Below are positions 7,013 through 13,517 of a DNA stretch of 17,071 nt, one piece after another (position 1 is the stretch's first letter; each line of letters opens with the position of its first letter). A program made the position numbers and the translations under genes. This stretch comes from Bacteroidales bacterium UBA3630. GTDB taxonomy: Bacteria; Bacteroidota; Bacteroidia; Bacteroidales; P3. Location: the NCBI GenBank assembly GCA_002373995.1, contig DFLB01000001.1:1-17071 (forward strand), in the 5' to 3' direction. The notes beneath the pieces are model-generated. The model saw only the letters and a list, made by a program, of their open reading frames with translations, searched no databases and was not told the DNA's origin.

Positions 7013-8411
7013 TGAGGAGGTTCTCAAGCGACAGCTGCGCGCTGATGACGCTCATCACGGCCTGGATATAGTTGCTCTGCGCGCTGATGATGTCGGTCGA
7101 AGCATTGGTCACCTCGAGGCTCGAAGCGCGGCCGAAACGGTATTTCTCCGTCAGGTTGTCAAAGACGCGCTTGGTCACATCCAGGTTGCGCCGCTGTATG
7201 TCGTAGGTCTCCAGCGCCGATGCGAGGTCGTAGCTCAGCTGGTTGTACTGCACCCGCAGCCCGTCCTCGGCCTGTCGCTTGCTGTTGACGGCTTCCTGGT
7301 AGTCAATTTTCGCACTCTTGATGTTGGCCGTCCGTGTGCCGCTTGTGAAAAGGGGCAGGCTTACCGAGGCTCCCACCATGTTTGGCGGCGTCATGTTGAA
7401 GCCCTCGTCCTTGCCGAAGTAGGTCTTTGCGCTGTACTGGTAGTAGGCCGACAGGGTGGGGGTGAGGTCCATGCGGGCCATCGTGACATTGCGCTTGGCC
7501 AGCTTTTCGTTCTGCTCCAACAGTTGGTAGTTGTAGTTCTTCGTGATGTCGAAACCCTGCATCAGCAGCTGTGAGGCTGCTTCGACGCTCAAGATGCTGT
7601 CCACAGCCGTCGTCAGCTCCAACTCGGCATTCACGTCGGCGCCCAGCTGCAGCAACATCGAGTTGCGCAACGCCTGCAGCGACCGTTTGCTGCTGTTGAT
7701 GCTGCTCTTCATCGATGCCACCTGCACCTGCAGCTTGTCGGCATCCACCTGCTCCGCCGCACCGACGTCCACGCTCGCCTGGCTCGTCTGTGCCAAGCGT
7801 TCCAGGTTTGCCAGACTCGAGTCCAGCAAGCCCACGGTCTGTTCCATCACCAGGATGCTCACGTACACGTTCTTCACATTGGCGCGCGTCGTCTGCTCCG
7901 TCTGCTGGCGAGTGATGTCGGTCATCTGCCGCGCAATGTCCTGCAGAAGAGTGCCCACGATCTGCGCTCCTGTCAGCGCCACCGATGCCGTCACGCTGAA
8001 TGTCCCGCTGGGGTTCATCGCTATGCCGCCGCTCTCGGTCTCCTCGCTCGTTGCGGGATAGTTGAACGTCAACGGGAATGTGCCCAGGGTTCCAAGGGTG
8101 ACGCTCTCGGGCATCATCGACGACATATCCATCGAACCCCGTCCGCCGAAGTTCATCGTGTAGCCGCACATGTTCTGATAGTCGAAGCCCGCCTTCACCT
8201 GCGGCAGCATCGTGCTCAGCGTTTTCCAACGGCTCAGCTCGGCCTTTTTCACATCCAGGTCCGCGTTCTTCATCGTCGCGTTATGCTCCACGGCGTACTG
8301 CTGCGCCTCCTCCAAGCTCAGTCTCAACACCGGGCGTTCCTGCGCTGCCGCCGCTCCCGCTGTCAGAAGCATCAGGCAACCGAGCCCCAGTCTCCAAAAT
8401 CCAACCTTCAT
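6999..8411 (-). CDS. Outer membrane efflux channel (TolC family)
   Basis: A 470-residue protein with a signal peptide cleaved near AAA-Q at residues 21-24. Two outer-membrane-efflux repeats are visible: one from about 30 to 240, opening LSLEEAQQYAVEHNATMKNA, and one from about 275 to 465, including TPTLSAYYQYS, VGASVSLPLFTSGTRTANI and YRFGRASSLEVTNASTDII. Both have the long helical hairpins of the TolC tunnel with short beta strands for the barrel. A Met/Gly-rich insertion at about 84-110 (GGRGSMDMSSMMPESV) falls in the first barrel region, where surface loops vary. Its final codons are built from a 7-bp repeat. It lies 16 bases after yajC and is followed by the adaptor and permease genes, so it should be the exit duct of this pump. 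Confidence 0.92.
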   Translation of the reverse strand: MKVGFWRLGLGCLMLLTAGAAAAQERPVLRLSLEEAQQYAVEHNATMKNADLDVKKAELSRWKTLSTMLPQVKAGFDYQNMCGYTMNFGGRGSMDMSSMMPESVTLGTLGTFPLTFNYPATSEETESGGIAMNPSGTFSVTASVALTGAQIVGTLLQDIARQMTDITRQQTEQTTRANVKNVYVSILVMEQTVGLLDSSLANLERLAQTSQASVDVGAAEQVDADKLQVQVASMKSSINSSKRSLQALRNSMLLQLGADVNAELELTTAVDSILSVEAASQLLMQGFDITKNYNYQLLEQNEKLAKRNVTMARMDLTPTLSAYYQYSAKTYFGKDEGFNMTPPNMVGASVSLPLFTSGTRTANIKSAKIDYQEAVNSKRQAEDGLRVQYNQLSYDLASALETYDIQRRNLDVTKRVFDNLTEKYRFGRASSLEVTNASTDIISAQSNYIQAVMSVISAQLSLENLLNIEN

Positions 8412-8427
8412 CTTTGTTGTCAGTTTT

Positions 8428-8739
8428 TTAGTTCTCCACTTTCATCTTTCCGCTCCCGGCTTTCTTCTCCGGCACCGGCTGCAGCGTTGCTGTCTGCACC
8501 TTCATGCGCACTCCGGGGGCCATCTCCACGGTGGCCATTGCGCCGTCGGCGCTGACGAAGGTGACGTGGATGCCGCCAGCCGTCATCAGGCGGTCGCCGG
8601 GTTTGAGGCTTGCGCGGTAGGCGGCCTCCTTCTTGGCGCGGTCGCTCTGCGGCTTGATGAGGAAGAAATAGAACACGGCGATCATCGCCACAATCATGAT
8701 GGCTGTCTTCCAGCCGTTTGCAATGTCAAGTAGTATCAT
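8428..8739 (-). CDS. yajC: YajC, small Sec-associated membrane protein
   Basis: A 103-residue protein with a single transmembrane helix (about residues 12-28, AIMIVAMIAVFYFFLIKPQ) followed by the hallmark sequence FFLIKPQSDRAKKE and a small soluble domain (LKPGDRLMTAGGIHVTFVSA). This is the YajC family, which associates with SecDF-YidC in the translocon. It has a good Bacteroidales promoter 28 bases upstream and the tolC-like gene starts 16 bases downstream, so it is the first gene of the efflux operon. The last residues (KMKVEN) come from a 7-bp repeat and extend past the conserved domain. In E. coli, YajC has been co-crystallised with AcrB, which makes this placement noteworthy. Confidence 0.9.
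   Translation of the reverse strand: MILLDIANGWKTAIMIVAMIAVFYFFLIKPQSDRAKKEAAYRASLKPGDRLMTAGGIHVTFVSADGAMATVEMAPGVRMKVQTATLQPVPEKKAGSGKMKVEN
8432..8473 (-). repeat. Degenerate 7-bp tandem repeat forming the 3' end of yajC
   Basis: Plus-strand units in 7-bp register are TTCTCCA, CTTTCAT, CTTTCCG, CTCCCGG, CTTTCTT, CTCCGGC. They encode the last residues of YajC (about 90-103). The unit differs from GAGAATT but has the same period, is purine-rich on the sense strand, and resembles the repeats inside asd and uvrC. Confidence 0.55.
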
Positions 8740-8766
8740 GTTTTTTTTCTCTTTTTATCCCTTAAG

Positions 8767-8796
8767 CAAACTTACATAACGAGGTGATACCCTCAA
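8767..8796 (-). promoter_or_regulatory. Promoter of the yajC-efflux operon
   Basis: On the minus strand TTG (8796-8794) and TAAGTTTG (8774-8767) match the Bacteroidales -33 and -7 elements with a 19-bp spacer. Transcription should start near 8760, about 20 bases before the yajC ATG. An inverted repeat with 8-bp arms (CCGTGTTT at 8805-8812 and AAACACGG at 8831-8838) lies just upstream of the -33 element and might bind a regulator. Confidence 0.7.
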
Positions 8797-8878
8797 TATT
8801 GCCACCGTGTTTCCTAAAAATTCCTAAATTAAACACGGCACCGCACCGGCTCCGGACCGTGGTTCGTCCGTCTTTGGT

Positions 8879-8929
8879 CGGACCACCACCGGACCATCCC
8901 CGGACCATCCTCGGACCATCCCCGGACCA
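8879..8929 (-). repeat. 11-bp tandem repeat upstream of yajC
   Basis: The plus strand has four full 11-bp units starting CGGACCA, at 8879, 8890, 8901 and 8912, plus a partial fifth at 8923. On the minus strand the core is GATGGTCCGGG. It matches the uvrC repeat unit GATGCTTCGGA at 8 of 11 positions and has the same period. Confidence 0.8.
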
Positions 8930-9113
8930 AGAGCTGTAAAAGCCTATTATTTATGTAGTTGGGTTTGCTTAAAAACATAAATGCCTGAGTGCTGGATGTT
9001 TGCGTACGGCCAATGGGGTTGATGGATGGTCCTTGATTGCTCCGTATGGCCGATGGGGAGGGGGAGAACAAAAAAAAACAGTTTGAATGCAATTTTTTGG
9101 GGGGAGGGTCGTT

Positions 9114-9134
9114 ATTGAGAATTAAGAATTGATA
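9114..9134 (+). repeat. 7-bp tandem repeat before the plus-strand lipoprotein gene
   Basis: ATTGAGA, ATTAAGA and ATTGATA follow one another in 7-bp register and end 14 bases before the ATG at 9149. The unit belongs to the GAGAATT family and is again in the sense orientation of the neighbouring gene. Confidence 0.65.
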
Positions 9135-9148
9135 TTAATAGACTCGCG

Positions 9149-9895
9149 ATGAAAACAGTACGTGATTTTTATTTTTTCATCCTGGTGCTCGCCACTCTGG
9201 TGGCGACGGGATGCAGTATCTATCATCCTCAGTCGGTGGATATTCCGTTGATCAACCATGAGGGTGACTCGCGGCTGGATGTCTCGGCGTCGTTGTCGGC
9301 GACGGTGTTTCCCGACGTGCTGACTGTCGGTGCCACCTATAGTTATGGCATCAACGACTGGTTGGCGGCGCAGGCGCATGTCAACTATGGCGGCGAGAAT
9401 GTTTACGGCCAGCTGGCTCCGGGTGCCTATCTGCCGCTTGGCGAGCACGGCCTGTTGGAGGGCTATGCCGGCATGGGTTTCGGCGGGGTGTGGATGAGCA
9501 AGCCGGCTCCGGAGTTCAACTTCGACACTGCGTCGCAGTACCAATACCTTTGCAAGGGTTCGTTCCTGTTGCCGTTTGTCCAGGCCAATATTGGTGTTCA
9601 CGACGTGGGGAGTGTGCATTTCGACGCTGCCGTGGGTTTGAAGGCGGGGGCTTATCTGCCCGCGATGGATTATCTGCGATATCTTGACGGGGAGCTCCTC
9701 GAGGGTCAGGGTTACCGCTATTCGACAGCAAACCTCCTCTTCGAGCCGCAGTTGATGCTCAGGCTGGGTGGCGAACGCACGCGCTGGAACCTCCGCGTGA
9801 GCTACGCGTGGCTGAGCGATATGATGCAGGGTGGCGGCAACCACTTTATTTATGATTTGTTTACGGTCAGCACGGGTCTGACGTTTGCTTTCTGA
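9149..9895 (+). CDS. Lipoprotein with outer-membrane beta-barrel character
   Basis: A 248-residue protein. The signal peptide ends LVATGC with Cys22 as the likely lipidation site. The rest alternates hydrophobic and polar residues in short strands (LDVSASLSATVF, LTVGATYSYGI, WLAAQAHVNYGGE, LLEGYAGMGFGG, FVQANIGVHD) and ends in aromatic TFAF, a pattern typical of small outer-membrane beta barrels. Lipid anchor plus barrel-like strands is a combination I cannot assign to a named family; a surface or outer-membrane role is inferred. The hydrolase gene begins 16 bases after its stop codon, suggesting co-transcription. Confidence 0.7.
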   Translation: MKTVRDFYFFILVLATLVATGCSIYHPQSVDIPLINHEGDSRLDVSASLSATVFPDVLTVGATYSYGINDWLAAQAHVNYGGENVYGQLAPGAYLPLGEHGLLEGYAGMGFGGVWMSKPAPEFNFDTASQYQYLCKGSFLLPFVQANIGVHDVGSVHFDAAVGLKAGAYLPAMDYLRYLDGELLEGQGYRYSTANLLFEPQLMLRLGGERTRWNLRVSYAWLSDMMQGGGNHFIYDLFTVSTGLTFAF

Positions 9896-9910
9896 AAATA
9901 AGGGTTTTAT

Positions 9911-10849
9911 ATGAAGATTTCACTCATTCCTCTCTCTAAGATTCTCGTCCTTGTGATAGGGTTGTGGAGCGTGACGGTGTGTGCGCAGGAGCGGACGACG
10001 CATGTCTTTGTTGAACGCGACACAGCGTTGCGGCTCGATGTGTGGCACCCCGAAGTGCCGCGGAGCGACAAGGCCTGCGTGGTGGCGCTGTTCGGCGGCG
10101 GTTTCGTGCAGGGGTCGCGCGACAATGAGTTGCAGACGAGCATAGCGGGGCTGCTGACGGCGCGTGGTTATACTGTCGTCAATCCCGACTATCGCCTTGG
10201 GTTGCGCGACAGCGCGATGGTGGCCGAGCACAGCAGTCTCTTCCGGTTGACCGACCTCTTCCAGTGGACTATCGATATGGCCGTTGAGGATTGCGCTGCT
10301 GCCTGCGCCTGGGTTGTCGAGCATGCCGGCGAGATTGGCGTCAATCCTGAGCGGGTGGTGCTGACGGGCTCCTCGGCAGGCGCCATCGCGGTCCTGCAGA
10401 TGGACTATTGCCGCGCCAACAATCTCGCCCCCGCAGCGGTGTTGCCACAAGGGTGGCGGCCCGCGGCAGTGGTGCCTTACGCCGGTGCCGTCCTTGCCAA
10501 GGGCAAGCCGAAGTACAAGACTCCGCCGGCACCCACAATGCTCATGCACGGCACTAAGGATAAAATCGTGGCCTACAAGCGTTTCCCGCCACTGCTGAGC
10601 CACGCTCTGCGCGGAGCCGACTCGATGTTCAAGATATTCAAGAAACAAGGCTTCCCGTGTTGGATAGTGCGTTTTGAGGGCATCGGCCACGAGGTGGCGT
10701 CGTTTCTGCCGGGGAGTGTGGATTTGTTCTGCGGTTTTGTGGAGCAGGTGTTTGACGGCCGAGTCACCACGCTGGATGCGACTATGCGCGATGCGGCACT
10801 GACGCCGACGCGCTGGACGGATATGACGGTGTTTGATTTGTATCGTTGA
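9911..10849 (+). CDS. Secreted alpha/beta hydrolase (esterase/carboxylesterase-like)
   Basis: A 312-residue protein with a signal peptide (probable cleavage after VCA, residue 25). The alpha/beta-hydrolase elements are in order: oxyanion region FGGGFVQGS at 61-69, NPDYRLG at 91-97, nucleophile elbow GSSAG at 153-157 with Ser155, acid in HGTKDKIV at 213-220 with Asp217, and catalytic His260 in GIGHE. The triad is complete. The first residue of the usual HGGG motif is Phe here (FGGG). Predicted to act in the periplasm or outside the cell on an ester; the substrate cannot be read. It may work with the lipoprotein gene just upstream. Confidence 0.85.
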   Translation: MKISLIPLSKILVLVIGLWSVTVCAQERTTHVFVERDTALRLDVWHPEVPRSDKACVVALFGGGFVQGSRDNELQTSIAGLLTARGYTVVNPDYRLGLRDSAMVAEHSSLFRLTDLFQWTIDMAVEDCAAACAWVVEHAGEIGVNPERVVLTGSSAGAIAVLQMDYCRANNLAPAAVLPQGWRPAAVVPYAGAVLAKGKPKYKTPPAPTMLMHGTKDKIVAYKRFPPLLSHALRGADSMFKIFKKQGFPCWIVRFEGIGHEVASFLPGSVDLFCGFVEQVFDGRVTTLDATMRDAALTPTRWTDMTVFDLYR

Positions 10850-10861
10850 TAGCTGGTAGCT

Positions 10862-10889
10862 GAATTTAGAATTTAGAATTGAGAAATGA
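10862..10889 (+). repeat. 7-bp tandem repeat between the hydrolase and U32 genes
   Basis: GAATTTA, GAATTTA, GAATTGA and GAAATGA run in 7-bp register and end one base before the ATG at 10891. The first three units carry TAG or TGA across or within units on the sense strand. A spurious in-frame TTG start for the U32 gene lies inside it (10879). Confidence 0.75.
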
Positions 10890-10890
10890 T

Positions 10891-12129
10891 ATGGCAGAAG
10901 TAATGGCGCCGGTGGGTTCGTGGGAGAGCCTGCGGGCGGCGCTGCAGGGCGGTGCCGACGCCGTGTATTTCGGCGTGGGGAAGTTGAATATGCGCTCGCG
11001 CAGTGCGGCGAATTTCACGGCCGACGACTTGCCGGCGCTGTGTGCAGCGGCACACGAGGCCGGGGTGAGGGCTTACCTGACGGTGAACACTATCATCTAC
11101 GACGAGGAGATGGAGGAGATGCGCCACCTCATAGATGCTGCCCTTGCCGCGGGGGTTGACGCGGTGATAGCCAGCGATATGGCTGTGATGACTTACGCGC
11201 GGCAGGTGGGTATGGAGGTGCACGTTTCGACGCAGTGCAATATCAGCAACAGCGCGGCTGTGCGCTATTATGCGCAGTGGGCCGACGTAATGGTGCTGGC
11301 CCGCGAGCTGACGTTGGAACAGGTGAGGGTCATCACGCGCTACATCGAGCGCAACGATGTCCGGGGGCCGAGGGGCGAGCGTGTGCAGGTGGAGATGTTT
11401 GTCCACGGGGCTCTCTGCATGAGCATCAGCGGCAAGTGCTACCTCTCGCTTGACAACTACGGCTTCAGCGCCAACCGCGGCGCTTGCCTGCAGCCCTGCC
11501 GCCGCGGATACTTGGTGAAGGACAAGGAGAGCGACCTGGAGGTGGAGGTTGACAACGAATACATTATGTCGCCCAAGGACCTCTGTACCATTGGCTTTGT
11601 GGATCAGATACTTGCCGCCGGGGTGAAGGTTTTGAAGATTGAGGGGCGGGGTCGCAGTGCCGACTATGTGAGGACGGTGACGGAGTGCTATCGCGAGGCG
11701 GTGGATTTGGTGGAGAGCGGTGCTTGGGAGGCGGAGAGCGCGGAGCGTATCCCGGGATGGAAGGAGCGTCTGGCGACGGTATTCAACCGTGGCTTCTGGG
11801 ATGGATACTACCAAGGCCGCAGGCTGGGCGAGTGGAGCGAGAGGTACGGCAGTCAGGCCACGGAGCGCAAGGTGTTCCTTGGACTGGTGAGGAACTTCTT
11901 CGGACGCATCAGTGTGGCCGAGGTGCAGCTGCAGACCGACGAACGTCTGGCGGTGGGTGACGAGGTGCTGGTGACAGGAGCGACGACGGGTGTCTATCGC
12001 CAGCAGGTGAAGGAGATGCGCACCGACCGCGACCCCGTGGCCGAGGTGCACCAGGGCGACCGTTTCAGCATTGCCACCACCGAGCCCCTCCATCGAGGCG
12101 ACAAGGTCTACCGGGTGGATAAGGTATAG
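10891..12129 (+). CDS. U32 family protein (RlhA/TrhP-like RNA hydroxylation protein)
   Basis: I chose the ATG at 10891 (412 residues) over an in-frame TTG at 10879, because the TTG lies in a 7-bp repeat and because MAEVMAPVGSWESLRAAL matches the family start. Conserved blocks are GADAVYFGV at 21-29, HVSTQCNISN at 111-120, EMFVHGALC at 168-176, and cysteines 176, 183, 199 and 203 in the spacing expected of the U32 iron-sulfur site (GALC, GKCYL, RGACLQPCR). LKIEGRGRSADYV at 248-260 is another family signature. Although named peptidase U32, characterised bacterial members (RlhA, TrhP) are needed for prephenate-dependent hydroxylation of cytidine in 23S rRNA or uridine in tRNA. Which of the two applies cannot be decided here. 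The following gene hflX is also a ribosome-associated factor. Confidence 0.9.
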   Translation: MAEVMAPVGSWESLRAALQGGADAVYFGVGKLNMRSRSAANFTADDLPALCAAAHEAGVRAYLTVNTIIYDEEMEEMRHLIDAALAAGVDAVIASDMAVMTYARQVGMEVHVSTQCNISNSAAVRYYAQWADVMVLARELTLEQVRVITRYIERNDVRGPRGERVQVEMFVHGALCMSISGKCYLSLDNYGFSANRGACLQPCRRGYLVKDKESDLEVEVDNEYIMSPKDLCTIGFVDQILAAGVKVLKIEGRGRSADYVRTVTECYREAVDLVESGAWEAESAERIPGWKERLATVFNRGFWDGYYQGRRLGEWSERYGSQATERKVFLGLVRNFFGRISVAEVQLQTDERLAVGDEVLVTGATTGVYRQQVKEMRTDRDPVAEVHQGDRFSIATTEPLHRGDKVYRVDKV

Positions 12130-12135
12130 ACTGCC

Positions 12136-12207
12136 ATGAACCAGGAACAGGAACAGGCCCTGCGGGTAGCCACCGAAGCCGGCCATATCAAACATAATCT
12201 TCAATGA
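12136..12207 (+). CDS. Possible 23-residue ORF overlapping the start of hflX
   Basis: An ATG at 12136 opens a 23-codon frame starting MNQEQEQALRVATEAGH, whose TGA (12205-12207) overlaps the hflX ATG as ATGA. It begins 6 bases after the U32 stop codon. The overlap would allow translational coupling of U32, small ORF and hflX. The peptide is unrecognised, and a frame this short could occur by chance. Confidence 0.3.
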   Translation: MNQEQEQALRVATEAGHIKHNLQ

Positions 12208-13475
12208 ACTGGAACCCAAACAAGCAAGGCAAATTCCGCAACACCATTGCCGAGGAACCCCCGCTCAAGCGCCCAACACCCCAGGAGCGCAACACTTTCT
12301 CGACCGACGAGGTGCCCGAGAAGGCTCTCCTCGTGGCCGTATGCCCTTCGGGGCAGACGCTGGAACGCACCGAGGAATACCTGTCCGAGCTGCAGTTTCT
12401 GCTCGAAACGGCCGGCGGCGTAACCCTCAAAAAAGTGATTCAGCGCCTCGAGCGTCCCGACACCCGAACCTATGTCGGCAGCGGCAAGTTGGACGAGATC
12501 AAGGAGTACAAGCAGGCGCTGGATGTTGATATTGTGGTCGTTGACGACGAACTGTCGCCTGCCCAGCTCCGCAACCTTGAGAAGGAGCTCGAGTGCCGCA
12601 TCCTCGACCGCACCACCCTCATCCTCGACATCTTCGCCAAGCGCGCCCGTACGTCCATTGCCAAGACCCAGGTCGAACTGGCTCAGCTTCAGTACATGTT
12701 GCCCCGCTTGACGCGCATGTGGACCCACCTCGAGCGGCAGCGTGGCGGCATCGGCATGCGCGGCCCGGGCGAGACGCAGATCGAGACCGACCGCCGCCTT
12801 ATCAAGGAGAAAATCAGCCTCTTGCGTCAACAGTTAGACAAGATCGACACCCAGAAGACCCTCCAGCGCAAGAACCGCGAGTCGCTCGTCCGCGTGGCCC
12901 TCGTGGGCTACACCAACGTCGGCAAGAGTACCCTCATGAACCTCCTGAGCAAGAGCGATGTACTCGCCGAAAACAAGCTCTTCGCCACCCTCGACACGAC
13001 GGTTCGCAAGGTGGTGGTCGGCAACCTGCCTTTCCTCCTCACCGACACCGTCGGCTTCATCCGCAAACTCCCCACACAGCTCGTCGAAAGCTTCAAGAGC
13101 ACCCTCGACGAGGTGGCCGAGGCCGACCTCCTCGTCCATGTGGTCGACATCTCGCACCCCGACTACGAGGAGCAGATGGCCTCCGTCGGGCGCACTCTCG
13201 AGGATATCGGCGCCATCGACAAACCCACCATATTGGTATTCAATAAGATTGACAATTACCGTTTTGTCGAAAAGGAGGAGGACGACCTCAGCCCCATGAC
13301 CAAGGCCAACTGGAGCCTCGAGATGCTTCAGGAGAGCTGGATGTCCAAGCAGGGCAAGACGGTCTTCATCAGCGCCGCTCAACGCCGCAACATCGACGCC
13401 CTCCGCGACATGCTCTACGACGAGGTGCGCCGCATCCACGCCCTGCGCTACCCCTACAACAACTTCCTGTATTGA
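12204..13475 (+). CDS. hflX: GTPase HflX, ribosome-splitting factor
   Basis: A 423-residue protein of normal family length. The N-terminal HflX domain carries RTYVGSGKLDEI (88-99) and VVVDDELSPAQLRNLE (111-126). The signature GGIGMRGPGETQIETDRR occupies 181-198. The GTPase domain has G1 GYTNVGKS at 235-242, G3 DTVGF at 281-285, G4 NKID at 347-350 and G5 SAA at 390-392. HflX binds 50S subunits, splits stalled or hibernating ribosomes and is linked to heat stress. The first roughly 35 residues (rich in Pro, Asn and Thr) are variable. It follows the U32 gene after 74 bases, and its ATG overlaps the stop of a possible short ORF. The coding strand prefers C at third positions, unlike the G-rich U32 gene before it. 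Confidence 0.95.
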   Translation: MNWNPNKQGKFRNTIAEEPPLKRPTPQERNTFSTDEVPEKALLVAVCPSGQTLERTEEYLSELQFLLETAGGVTLKKVIQRLERPDTRTYVGSGKLDEIKEYKQALDVDIVVVDDELSPAQLRNLEKELECRILDRTTLILDIFAKRARTSIAKTQVELAQLQYMLPRLTRMWTHLERQRGGIGMRGPGETQIETDRRLIKEKISLLRQQLDKIDTQKTLQRKNRESLVRVALVGYTNVGKSTLMNLLSKSDVLAENKLFATLDTTVRKVVVGNLPFLLTDTVGFIRKLPTQLVESFKSTLDEVAEADLLVHVVDISHPDYEEQMASVGRTLEDIGAIDKPTILVFNKIDNYRFVEKEEDDLSPMTKANWSLEMLQESWMSKQGKTVFISAAQRRNIDALRDMLYDEVRRIHALRYPYNNFLY

Positions 13476-13488
13476 CCCTCCGCTGCCG

Positions 13489-13517
13489 GCCCTCAGCCCT
13501 CAGCTCTCAGCCCCTCA
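13489..13517 (-). repeat. 7-bp tandem repeat (sense unit TGAGGGC) at the uvrC stop codon
   Basis: The plus strand reads GCCCTCA twice, then GCTCTCA, then an 8-base GCCCCTCA. The uvrC stop codon (13495-13493) and its last residues L-R-A-E-G lie inside. Every sense unit starts with TGA. It lies in the 17-base gap and tail between the convergent hflX and uvrC genes. Confidence 0.75.

Larger units (their letters stand above)
8740..9148. other. 409-base divergent intergenic region between yajC and the plus-strand lipoprotein gene
   Basis: It holds the yajC promoter (8767-8796), an inverted repeat (8805-8838), an 11-bp tandem repeat (8879-8929) and a 7-bp repeat (9114-9134). The stretch 8935-9110 contains no gene I can support; an 87-codon minus-strand frame (9092-8829) is mostly translated repeat and is not credible. 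I found no convincing TTG/TAnnTTTG promoter for the rightward genes. Short G-rich runs occur near 9056-9065 and 9099-9107. Confidence 0.6.

Noticed and set aside
8829..9092. 87-codon minus-strand frame upstream of yajC
   Set aside because: About half of it is a translated 11-bp repeat and the rest has no protein character; it also overlaps the upstream flank of the yajC promoter.
10879..10890. TTG start adding four residues to the U32 protein
   Set aside because: The TTG lies within a 7-bp intergenic repeat; the ATG at 10891 fits the family N-terminus.
12136..12170. GGAACA direct repeat as another junction repeat
   Set aside because: Only two copies of a 6-base unit (CAGGAA, CAGGAA) are present, too few to separate from chance or coding sequence.
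12121..12210. Possible dif site at the composition switch
   Set aside because: Only a short AAACATAAT resemblance is present (about 12193-12201); the two XerC/XerD half-sites are not recognisable.
10873..12219. 448-codon open frame on the minus strand
   Set aside because: It lies opposite the U32 gene and is rich in His, Arg and Leu with no recognisable motif; a shadow of a high-GC gene.
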